From Sphingobacteriaceae bacterium (GTDB lineage Bacteria; Bacteroidota; Bacteroidia; B-17B0; Aurantibacillaceae), in assembly GCA_023251695.1 (NCBI GenBank), contig JAHEYE010000251.1:1-5171 (forward strand): a stretch of 5,171 nucleotides of DNA, written 5' to 3'. Shown piece by piece: positions 1-5,171 of the stretch. The position numbers and the translations under genes were made by a program. Each line of letters opens with the position of its first letter. The stretch's first letter is position 1. The notes beneath the pieces are model-generated. The model was not told the origin of the DNA. It worked only from the letters and a program-made list of their open reading frames with translations, and made no database searches.

Positions 1-566
1 TATTCAAGCCGCTGCGCTTCATTTCCATTCCGTTGGTAGTAATTCTGCATGTAATTATTCTAATATTGATGGGTCCGCTAGGAAATAATTATAATTCTGT
101 AGTGTGGCCGTGGAATATTATGATGGTAGTTCTTGCTTTGTTATTGTTTTCTGGAAAAACCAACGAGCGTTTCTTTTCAATTTCACATTTATTTAAACAA
201 CCTGTTTTTTATTTGGTGATGGCATTATTCTGGATTTTACCTGCCTTTAATTTGGTCGGGAAATGGGAAACGTATTTATCGTTCTCGCTATATTCAGGAA
301 ATAATCATAACGGAAAAATTCTTTTGTGTGATGAAGCGTATAACCGTTTGCCGTTTTATGTAAGACATTATGTATATCATAATGGCGGGCAATACATTTT
401 GTATCCCAAAGAATGGTGTCTGAACGAATTAAAAACGCCGCTGTATCCCGAGAAAAGAGTGTTTGAAAATATTACCTCTTATGTTAAAGCTATCAGTCAT
501 TCAACGGATGAGGATGTAAAACTTGTTTATATCGAAAAGCTAAAAATGTTTGACAAAGCTCAATAG
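1..566 (+). CDS. C-terminal part of a multi-pass membrane protein, function unknown (5' partial)
   Basis: The reading frame is open to the window edge (first full codon at base 3), so the gene starts upstream; the TTG at 33 is only an internal leucine codon. The 187 visible residues contain three hydrophobic segments at about residues 7-26, 34-50 and 66-86, then a soluble tail of about 100 residues after the WETYLSFSLYSGN stretch (88-100). The tail carries two cysteines, several aromatic residues and a charged C-terminus ending FDKAQ. The topology says inner-membrane protein with a C-terminal extramembrane domain. I do not recognise the family with certainty: the W-x-x-YLSFSLYSGN stretch faintly recalls C-terminal parts of Bacteroidota HTTM- or DCC-type membrane proteins, but that is memory, not proof. 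The stop is TAG at 564-566, and a promoter-like site for the next gene overlaps the last codons. Confidence 0.8.
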   Translation, partial: FKPLRFISIPLVVILHVIILILMGPLGNNYNSVVWPWNIMMVVLALLLFSGKTNERFFSISHLFKQPVFYLVMALFWILPAFNLVGKWETYLSFSLYSGNNHNGKILLCDEAYNRLPFYVRHYVYHNGGQYILYPKEWCLNELKTPLYPEKRVFENITSYVKAISHSTDEDVKLVYIEKLKMFDKAQ

Positions 567-579
567 CTTGGTATATTTG
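549..579 (+). promoter_or_regulatory. Bacteroidota-type promoter for the OmpH-like/NTP pyrophosphohydrolase operon
   Basis: TTTG at 549-552, a 19-base spacer and TATATTTG at 572-579 match the known Bacteroidota sigma-ABfr consensus (-33 TTTG, -7 TAnnTTTG, spacing about 17-23) at every fixed position. The -33 box lies inside the last codons of the upstream gene. Transcription would begin a few bases after 580, leaving a leader of roughly 15 bases before the ATG at 602. No Shine-Dalgarno sequence precedes that ATG, which is normal for the phylum. This is a sequence match only. Confidence 0.65.
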
Positions 580-601
580 CCAAAATTAATTCAATCTAAT
601 C

Positions 602-1252
602 ATGAAGAATGTTTTATATGGCATCGTTGCCGTTCTCGCCATTTGTGTGGGAATATTATTTTATCAGGTGCAATCACTCAAAGGTGGAAGCGATGGAAAC
701 ACCGGGAATTCCGGAGCTGAAACCAAGGGGATTAAAAAACCGGTTATCATTAATTCGGCAACGGATCCTTTACCTAAGGGAAGTATAGCTTACATAAACA
801 TTGATACACTCAATGAAAAATATTTATTTATTTCTGATTATGTAAAAGTTTTAAAGAACAAACGCATTGCATTGGAAACACAAATGCAGGCCTTGAGTCA
901 GAAATTCCAGGAAGATTATGAATCTGCCCAGCAATCTGCACAAGCAGGCCTGTTGCCACCTGCAGAAATGGAAAACAAAAAGCGTGATCTGGAGAGACAG
1001 CAACGCGAATTAGAAAACAAACAGATTCAAATGGATAAACTTGCCATGGATATGCAGGAAAAGAATGAGCAGTTACAAAGAGACGTGAAAGAATTTTTAG
1101 CAATAAACTACGAGGGGAAATATGATTTCATTATGGCCTATACAGTAGCCGTTCCTACTATTTTATTGGCAGATCCGAAGCTGGAAATAACTTATCAGGT
1201 ACTGGATGCTTTGAATAAAGAATATCTCAATAGTAAATCAGTAAAAAAATAA
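602..1252 (+). CDS. OmpH/Skp-family periplasmic coiled-coil protein with N-terminal membrane anchor
   Basis: The 216-residue product resembles the OmpH/Skp family, whose members are periplasmic chaperones that hold unfolded outer-membrane proteins. Visible parts: a hydrophobic segment at residues 4-21; a Gly/Ser/Asn-rich linker at about 27-45; a beta strand IAYINIDTLNEKY (62-74), typical of the start of the Skp body; a long Gln/Glu/Lys-rich coiled coil at about 78-165; and a C-terminal beta/helix part (174-208) with YDFIMAYT, an ILLADP turn and the LEITYQVLDALNKEY ending that is usual in the family. The anchor lacks an obvious signal peptidase site, so the protein is probably tethered to the inner membrane, unlike soluble E. 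coli Skp. D68-T69-L70 fits the D-[ST]-[AILVMT] O-glycosylation motif described for Bacteroides periplasmic proteins. The ATG at 602 is right because the anchor follows at once. The next gene starts four bases after the stop. Family call is fairly sure; true chaperone activity is inferred. Confidence 0.85.
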   Translation: MKNVLYGIVAVLAICVGILFYQVQSLKGGSDGNTGNSGAETKGIKKPVIINSATDPLPKGSIAYINIDTLNEKYLFISDYVKVLKNKRIALETQMQALSQKFQEDYESAQQSAQAGLLPPAEMENKKRDLERQQRELENKQIQMDKLAMDMQEKNEQLQRDVKEFLAINYEGKYDFIMAYTVAVPTILLADPKLEITYQVLDALNKEYLNSKSVKK

Positions 1253-1256
1253 AGAC

Positions 1257-1652
1257 ATGTCGAAACTATACGAAAAAATAAAATCAGTAGAAGAGTTTCA
1301 TGAAGTTTTTAAAATCGGAAACGCATCTCAAATTACACTTGTAGAAGAAAGAGATTATACCCTCCGTTATAATTTAATTAAAGAAGAAAATGAAGAATAT
1401 CTGGAAGCTTGTAAAAACAGCGACATCATTGAAATTGCTGATGCTCTTGGAGATCAGCTGTACATTTTATTCGGTACAATTTTAAAACACGGTCTGCAAC
1501 ACAAGATTGAGGAGGTTTACGATGAGATTCATCGCAGTAATATGAGCAAACTCGATGAGAAAGGAATGCCTATTTACCGCGAGGACGGAAAAATCATGAA
1601 GAGTAACTTGTATTTTAAGCCGAATATTAAATCGGTTTTAGACCAAGTGTAA
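1257..1652 (+). CDS. MazG-like / PRA-PH-type all-alpha nucleoside triphosphate pyrophosphohydrolase
   Basis: The 131-residue cytoplasmic protein fits the all-alpha NTP pyrophosphohydrolase superfamily (MazG, dUTPase-2, phosphoribosyl-ATP pyrophosphohydrolase), which hydrolyses NTP or a modified NTP to NMP and pyrophosphate with Mg2+. The metal-binding signature is intact: E43-E44-x-x-E47 in the first helix, then E59-x-x-D62 in EIADALGD, 12 residues later. The C-terminal part, with HRSNMSKLDEKG (92-103), REDGK (108-112) and YFKPNI (119-124), is the conserved tail I associate with stand-alone bacterial members; its Asn and Lys residues probably contact the nucleotide. Full length for a single-domain member; no frame damage. 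The start lies four bases after the OmpH-like stop, so the two are almost certainly co-transcribed. The substrate cannot be read from sequence: house-cleaning of aberrant nucleotides is the usual suggestion, and a histidine-biosynthesis role is unlikely without his genes nearby. Confidence 0.88.
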   Translation: MSKLYEKIKSVEEFHEVFKIGNASQITLVEERDYTLRYNLIKEENEEYLEACKNSDIIEIADALGDQLYILFGTILKHGLQHKIEEVYDEIHRSNMSKLDEKGMPIYREDGKIMKSNLYFKPNIKSVLDQV

Positions 1653-1757
1653 AGCCTTATTTTATAGTTTTTAGAGTGTTTTTACCTTTCCTTAATTCGG
1701 GGATTCTTAATAAATTGTTCATATCATATCATTGATTATCAATAATATAAAGGCTTT
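1651..1757 (+). repeat. 8-bp inverted repeat spanning the intergenic gap
   Basis: AAAGCCTT at 1651-1658 is the exact reverse complement of AAGGCTTT at 1750-1757, with 91 bases between. The left arm overlaps the TAA stop of the pyrophosphohydrolase gene, and the right arm overlaps the -33 box of the next promoter by three bases. A second small palindrome, ATTGAT-T-ATCAAT, lies between them at 1731-1743. The arms are short and could match by chance in AT-rich DNA; a looped operator is possible but unproven. I see no GC-rich hairpin plus T-run here, so no intrinsic terminator is called. Confidence 0.3.
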
Positions 1758-1785
1758 GTCTTTAGCTTTTTATTTAGTATCTTTA
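1755..1785 (+). promoter_or_regulatory. Bacteroidota-type promoter for the tail-fibre-like gene pair
   Basis: TTTG at 1755-1758, a 19-base spacer and TATCTTTA at 1778-1785 match the Bacteroidota consensus TTTG/TAnnTTTG except for the last base (A for G). The spacing is the same 19 bases as at the promoter at 549-579. The predicted leader before the ATG at 1801 is only about 8-10 bases and A/T-rich (AAAATTTTAAAAA at 1788-1800), without a Shine-Dalgarno site. No comparable site lies in the 19-base gap before the second paralogue at 4559, so this promoter probably drives both. Confidence 0.5.
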
Positions 1786-1800
1786 ATAAAATTTTAAAAA

Positions 1801-4539
1801 ATGCGGAAATCTTTATTTTTTGCTTTAACTCTACTAAGCACTCTTACGTTTTCCCAAGCTCCACAATTTTTAAATTATCAAGCCATTGCCCGTGATGCCT
1901 CAGGTAACATAGTTACAAACCCAATCGGTATTAAATTCGAGATTCTGCAAGGAAGCCCTAGTCCAACCGTTACATACGAAGAAACAAATACGATTACACC
2001 GGGCAGTGCAGGTGTATTTACTGCAGCAATAGGAGGGGGCACCCCCGTTGTCGGAACTTTTTCTCTAATACCTTGGGCTAACAAACCTTATTTTATCCGT
2101 GTAAGCATCGATCCAACAGGTGGAACTTCTTATTCAACAGTCGGAACAAGCGAATTATTGTCGGTACCCTATGCATTGTTTGCAGAGAAAGCCGGAAATA
2201 CTCAAACAGTAAATATCACGGGTACGAACGTTATCGGGGCCTATCCAAACTATACTATAACATCGCCTGGAGTATTAACGCCGAGTACCGGAATTTCAAT
2301 AGCAGGCGGAACAATCACAAATACTGCACCCGATCAAACAGTAGCCATTAGCGGAGCCGTAGGAACGTATCCTAATTTTACTATTACTCCCACGCCACCG
2401 ATAACTATTACACCCGGTGATTTGAATATTTTCGTGAATGGGACAAGTCCGAATTTCACAATCGGTTCAGCTCCTAGTTTGTCAGTCTCCGGGGCACAAT
2501 TAAGTATTTCAAATGGTAATACAGTTACCTTACCAACAGGTACAACATATACTAACGGTACAGGGATTTCCCTCACATCCGGAACAATCATAACAAATAC
2601 AGCCCCTGATCAAACAGTTACAATTGGTAACGGAACCAATGTAAACGTTACAGGGACGTATCCAAGTTTTGTAGTTAATGCAACACCAACTTTAGCTTAT
2701 GTATCAAATACATTAAGCATCAGCGGTGGTAATTCAGTTGTAATTAATATGCCGAATCCACTCATTGCAGGTTCCGGTATTTCGATTACATCAGGTACAA
2801 TTAGCAATACAGCACTGAATCAAACTGTAACTTTATCGAATGGTACCAATGTGAATGTTAACGGCACTTATCCGAATTTCACAGTTAATTCAATACCTAC
2901 TTTATCTATTGCGTCAAATACATTAAGTATCAGCGGAGGTAATTCGGTCACACTTCCTTCTTCACCAACTTACAGCGCAGGTGTAGGAATTTCACTCGCA
3001 TCCGGTTCTATCACCAATACCGCACCTAATCAAACCGTGAATGTATCCGGACCGGGAGTCATCGGAACTTATCCAAATTACACAGTTACGGCTACACCGC
3101 AAACAAGTGTTAGTTCAGGAAGTTCAAATGTTATTATTACAGGTTCGGTACCAAGCTACAGTGTAATCGTTTTGAATCCTGTAATCTCAGGGGCAGGCTC
3201 AACAACTGTTACAAACGCCGGTAATAGCTATACCGTTAATACACCACCTGTAAATTTATCTTTTGTTCCGTCATCCGGTATTCTTTCTTATACGCCGTCT
3301 TCAGGTTCCAATACAATTAATATTTTACCAAGTGTAAGTTTCACTAACAATGTTCTAACGGTTGGTACCAATACTACTCTTATTCCGGGTACAGGTCTAT
3401 GGACCCGTCAGTCGACAACAGCAACTACACTTTCTAACATAAATGATCTTGTTGGGATTGGAACAAATGTTCCGAGTGCGCAGTTGGACGTAAGTTCAAC
3501 ATCGTTTAATGTTTTGAATTTGAGAACTTCTGCAGCAGGTTCAAACGTAAATGTTGACGCTTTTCCTACCGGGGCCGGTAATTTACAATTCAGAACGGTT
3601 ACTGCAAACGGAATCTCTTTTGCTACCAGCAACATAAACAGGATGTTGATTAATCCATCAGGAAATGTCGGAATTGGTACAATGTTACCCTCTTATCCTT
3701 TACACGTTCAGAAAGGAAACGCCAGTGCATTCGTAACAAGTATTGAAAATACTGATGCTTTAGGATGGGGTCTTGAAGTAAGGGTGGCAAATACTTCCAA
3801 CTCAATAAATGCTTTTGATGTGTATTCGAATGGAATAGAAAGGTTTTTAGTACGGGCCGATGGTTATGTTGGAATTGGAGCGCCTGTACCAACAACTATC
3901 TTGAATCTTTTGGGTGTAAATTCAACTACTTTTATTAATGCTTTCTCCGCTTCACCTGAAAGTGCTATTCGTATTGCGAATGATGATTTAACTAATAATA
4001 ATTTCTCATCGGTCATTTTTTCTACTAAAGCAACAAATTTTGCATCGTTCGAAGCTGCGAAAATTGTCGGGGTTAATACCAATCACACCACGGGTAGTAT
4101 AGGCGGCGACTTAGTTTTCATGACCCGTGATCCTTCTAATCTTTTTGAAAGAATGAGAATTACTTCAAACGGTAACATTGGTATACGAACACAGTTTCCT
4201 GCAGCAGAATTAGAAGTCAATGGATATACAAAATTAGGATCGAACGGTCCGGCCATTCAAACTTATAAAACAACTGGAACAACTGCACCGACTCAAGGTA
4301 ATACTGCAAGCATTGTTCTTCCTGCTTTTATTCCACCTGGTAAAATAATTTCTATCGACGTGATGGTAAATTGGAGTGGTGCAGTCGGTGATTGGATTCA
4401 ACCGGGATATACTGTCAGTGCGGGTTTTGAATTTAATTGGTCCACATCTGGAAACACCGTTTTCGTAACTAATAAAAACCTGAACTCAGGCAGCATTCTG
4501 AGTAAATTATTTGTAGTTACAGTTGTATATGAACAATAA
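1801..4539 (+). CDS. Secreted tail-fibre-like repeat protein (912 aa), putative surface fibre or adhesin
   Basis: Residues 1-18 form a signal peptide (K3, hydrophobic core, TFS), probably cut before Q19; Gln at +1 is common in Bacteroidota. Residues 20-128 are the recurrent Bacteroidota N-terminal module (NYQAIARDASGNIV, EILQGS, SIDPTGGTSYSTVGTSELL, SVPYAL). Residues 135-455 are Ser/Thr/Asn/Gly-rich repeats with NTAPDQTV-type and GTYPNF-type motifs, including SNTLSISGGNSV. Residues 456-545 are a degenerate extension of the shaft. Four G-[NY]-[VI]-GI motifs start near 548, 620, 687 and 790, each followed by P and L-x-[VL], as in tail-fibre and needle-like proteins. The last 100 residues are a non-repetitive domain holding three of six tryptophans (W858, W865, W880). 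The protein has no cysteine. I see no type IX sorting domain and no S74 auto-chaperone. A trimeric beta-rich fibre is inferred from family resemblance. A phage origin is possible in deep time, but no phage gene is nearby. Confidence 0.85.
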   Translation: MRKSLFFALTLLSTLTFSQAPQFLNYQAIARDASGNIVTNPIGIKFEILQGSPSPTVTYEETNTITPGSAGVFTAAIGGGTPVVGTFSLIPWANKPYFIRVSIDPTGGTSYSTVGTSELLSVPYALFAEKAGNTQTVNITGTNVIGAYPNYTITSPGVLTPSTGISIAGGTITNTAPDQTVAISGAVGTYPNFTITPTPPITITPGDLNIFVNGTSPNFTIGSAPSLSVSGAQLSISNGNTVTLPTGTTYTNGTGISLTSGTIITNTAPDQTVTIGNGTNVNVTGTYPSFVVNATPTLAYVSNTLSISGGNSVVINMPNPLIAGSGISITSGTISNTALNQTVTLSNGTNVNVNGTYPNFTVNSIPTLSIASNTLSISGGNSVTLPSSPTYSAGVGISLASGSITNTAPNQTVNVSGPGVIGTYPNYTVTATPQTSVSSGSSNVIITGSVPSYSVIVLNPVISGAGSTTVTNAGNSYTVNTPPVNLSFVPSSGILSYTPSSGSNTINILPSVSFTNNVLTVGTNTTLIPGTGLWTRQSTTATTLSNINDLVGIGTNVPSAQLDVSSTSFNVLNLRTSAAGSNVNVDAFPTGAGNLQFRTVTANGISFATSNINRMLINPSGNVGIGTMLPSYPLHVQKGNASAFVTSIENTDALGWGLEVRVANTSNSINAFDVYSNGIERFLVRADGYVGIGAPVPTTILNLLGVNSTTFINAFSASPESAIRIANDDLTNNNFSSVIFSTKATNFASFEAAKIVGVNTNHTTGSIGGDLVFMTRDPSNLFERMRITSNGNIGIRTQFPAAELEVNGYTKLGSNGPAIQTYKTTGTTAPTQGNTASIVLPAFIPPGKIISIDVMVNWSGAVGDWIQPGYTVSAGFEFNWSTSGNTVFVTNKNLNSGSILSKLFVVTVVYEQ
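2203..3165 (+). repeat. Coding tandem repeats of the fibre shaft (units of 44, 92, 70, 70 codons and a partial unit)
   Basis: Units begin at the Gln of QTV: Q135, Q179, Q271, Q341 and Q411 (bases 2203, 2335, 2611, 2821, 3031). Each unit holds a G-x-x-P-[NS]-[FY] turn (first Gly at residues 146, 188, 214, 285, 355, 422 and a weak 448) and most end in an [IS]-[TS]-N-T-A-[PL]-[DN] junction. LSIS-x-GN-[ST]-V occurs in the 92-residue and both 70-residue units. The 92-codon unit carries a second turn 26 residues after its first; the same 26-residue step returns between 422 and 448. Units are in frame throughout and clearly diverged. Confidence 0.85.
2611..3030 (+). repeat. Exact-length 210-bp tandem repeat pair
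   Basis: Bases 2611-2820 and 2821-3030 encode two adjacent 70-residue units that align without gaps; by eye 45 of 70 residues are identical (about 64%). The stretch SNTLSISGGNSV and the turn NGTNVNV-x-GTYP are kept, while the residues between the SGGNSV and AG-x-GIS motifs differ almost completely. Synonymous positions also differ, so this is an old duplication and not a recent expansion or an assembly artefact. Confidence 0.85.
3442..4218 (+). other. Region of four GIGT-type tail-fibre motifs
   Basis: Four related motifs lie at residues 548-564, 620-636, 687-703 and 790-806 (bases 3442-3492, 3658-3708, 3859-3909, 4168-4218). The pattern is [SND]-[GD]-[NYL]-[VI]-GI-[GR]-[TA]-x-x-P-x-x-x-L-x-[VL]. 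The last three are preceded by [IF]-[NE]-R-[MF], giving the R-M-x-I-x-x-x-GNVGIGT type of block seen widely in tail-fibre-like proteins. Spacing is 72, 67 and 103 residues, so the blocks are separated by individual, non-repeating domains. Function is inferred from resemblance only. Confidence 0.75.
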
Positions 4540-4550
4540 TATATATATTA
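4537..4550. repeat. 14-bp AT-only palindrome at the gene junction
   Basis: TAATATATATATTA at 4537-4550 is a perfect palindrome and includes the TAA stop of the first paralogue. It is made only of A and T, so it is weak as an RNA hairpin and has no T-run of terminator type after it. It could be chance in an AT-rich junction. Confidence 0.3.
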
Positions 4551-4558
4551 AATTTTAA

Positions 4559-5171
4559 ATGAAGAAGTTTGTAATTATTTTATCTTGTCTGATTAATCTG
4601 CAATTATTTGCACAGATTCCTCAAAAAATAAATTATCAGGGAGTAGCAAGGGATGCTTCAGGAAATATTGTGACCGGCGCCATTGGAATTAAATTTGAAA
4701 TTCTTCAGGGAAGTGCAACCGGACCTGTTATTTACGATGAAACAAATAATGTTATTCCCGGTCCATCGGGAATTTTTACCGCTGGAATTGGGAACGGGAT
4801 TGCAGGAGTTGGAACATTCTCTTTAATTAACTGGTCAACAGGCAATAAATTTTTAACCGTAAGCATCGACCCATTGGGCGGAACTTCTTATTCTACAATT
4901 GGTACAAGTGAATTACTTTCTGTTCCGTATGCATTGTATGCTGCAACTTCAGGAAGCGGTTCTTCATATTTGGCGGGAAACGGAATCGCTATATCCAGCG
5001 GATCAATTATTAATTCAGCACCTAATCAAACTGTTAATATAAGTGGAGCAGGGTCGGCAACCGTTAGTGGAGTATACCCGAATTTTGTTGTTACAACACC
5101 GGGCGCTTCCACTTCAGCGGCAGTTCCGGGTACAATTTCAATTAATCCTCCTCATATCGTTACAAATCTTG
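4559..5171 (+). CDS. Second secreted tail-fibre-like paralogue (3' partial, first 204 residues)
   Basis: The frame opens at ATG 4559 and stays open to the window end, so only 204 residues are visible. Residues 1-18 are a signal peptide (K2 K3, hydrophobic core, LFA), probably cut before Q19 as in the neighbour. Residues 21-126 align without gaps with the same numbers of the 912-residue protein; 73 of 106 are identical by eye, including NYQ, ARDASGNIVT, IGIKFEILQGS, GTSELL and SVPYAL. After a Gly/Ser hinge (131-136) the repeat family begins: GIAISSGSIINSAPNQTV (142-159), then GVYPNF (171-176). The ATG is preceded by AAATTTTAA, as at the first paralogue, with no Shine-Dalgarno site. The 19-base gap and lack of a promoter suggest co-transcription with the first gene. 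The partial length hides whether it shares the GIGT blocks and C-terminal domain. Confidence 0.85.
   Translation, partial: MKKFVIILSCLINLQLFAQIPQKINYQGVARDASGNIVTGAIGIKFEILQGSATGPVIYDETNNVIPGPSGIFTAGIGNGIAGVGTFSLINWSTGNKFLTVSIDPLGGTSYSTIGTSELLSVPYALYAATSGSGSSYLAGNGIAISSGSIINSAPNQTVNISGAGSATVSGVYPNFVVTTPGASTSAAVPGTISINPPHIVTNL

Noticed and set aside
33..35. TTG as the start of the first gene
   Set aside because: The frame is open upstream to the window edge, and this TTG falls inside the first hydrophobic segment, so it is an internal leucine codon of a truncated gene.
828..1103. Minus-strand open frame inside the OmpH-like gene, and similar minus-strand frames within 1878-4082
   Set aside because: They lie wholly inside well-supported + strand genes, have no family motifs or promoter context, and reflect the low stop density opposite Thr/Asn/Gly-rich coding repeats.
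1653..1754. Intrinsic terminator after the pyrophosphohydrolase gene
   Set aside because: T-rich stretches are present, but no stable GC-containing hairpin lies directly before any of them.
2203..3165. CRISPR array or non-coding satellite
   Set aside because: The repeats are in frame, diverged at the DNA level, adjacent without unique spacers, and encode a continuous protein.
4586..4588. Lipoprotein signal at Cys10 of the second paralogue (ILSC)
   Set aside because: The hydrophobic core before Cys10 is too short, the -2 residue is a poor lipobox fit, and the aligned paralogue has no cysteine; cleavage before Q19 fits both proteins.
1801..5171. Prophage tail module
   Set aside because: The GIGT blocks resemble phage tail fibres, but both proteins have signal peptides and the Bacteroidota secreted N-terminal module, and no structural, lysis or integrase gene is present in the window.

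Overview
The window looks like a piece of a Bacteroidota chromosome, probably from a Flavobacteriales-like lineage or an uncultured relative. The reasons are: AT-rich intergenic DNA; starts preceded by A/T-rich stretches instead of Shine-Dalgarno sites; two promoter-like sites of the Bacteroidota form (TTTG, 19 bases, then TAnnTTT[G/A]); and two secreted proteins with a recurrent Bacteroidota N-terminal module (NYQ-[AG]-x-ARDASGNIV ... LLSVPYAL). All genes seen are on the + strand. No RNA gene, CRISPR array, transposase or integrase was recognised.

Layout: (1) 1-566, the C-terminal end of a membrane protein whose start lies outside the window. (2) 602-1252, a membrane-anchored OmpH/Skp-like coiled-coil protein, with a good promoter overlapping the end of the previous gene. 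(3) 1257-1652, a small all-alpha MazG-like NTP pyrophosphohydrolase, four bases downstream and almost certainly in the same operon. (4) 1653-1800, an intergenic gap with a second promoter-like site and a long-range inverted repeat. (5) 1801-4539, a 912-residue secreted, tail-fibre-like repeat protein. (6) 4559-5171, the start of a second protein of the same kind, cut by the window end and only 19 bases downstream.

The left half is cell-envelope and housekeeping material: a putative periplasmic chaperone-like protein and a nucleotide-pool sanitising enzyme. The right half is an accessory locus of two tandem secreted paralogues. Each begins with a signal peptide and the same module of about 105 residues (about 69% identical with no gaps, counted by eye), then enters repeats built around [IS]-N-[TS]-A-[PL]-[DN]-QTV and G-[TA]-Y-P-[NS]-[FY]. 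The first continues into four G-[NY]-[VI]-GI-[GR]-[TA]-x2-P motifs, as in Bacteroidota and phage tail-fibre-like proteins, and ends in a non-repetitive domain of about 100 residues.

The most unusual sequence features are the nearly charge-free shaft of the 912-residue protein (three charged residues in about 405), its exact 70-residue (210 bp) tandem repeat, and the absence of a recognisable type IX secretion sorting domain or S74 auto-chaperone. The function of this pair is not known from sequence; surface adhesin or fibre is an inference.
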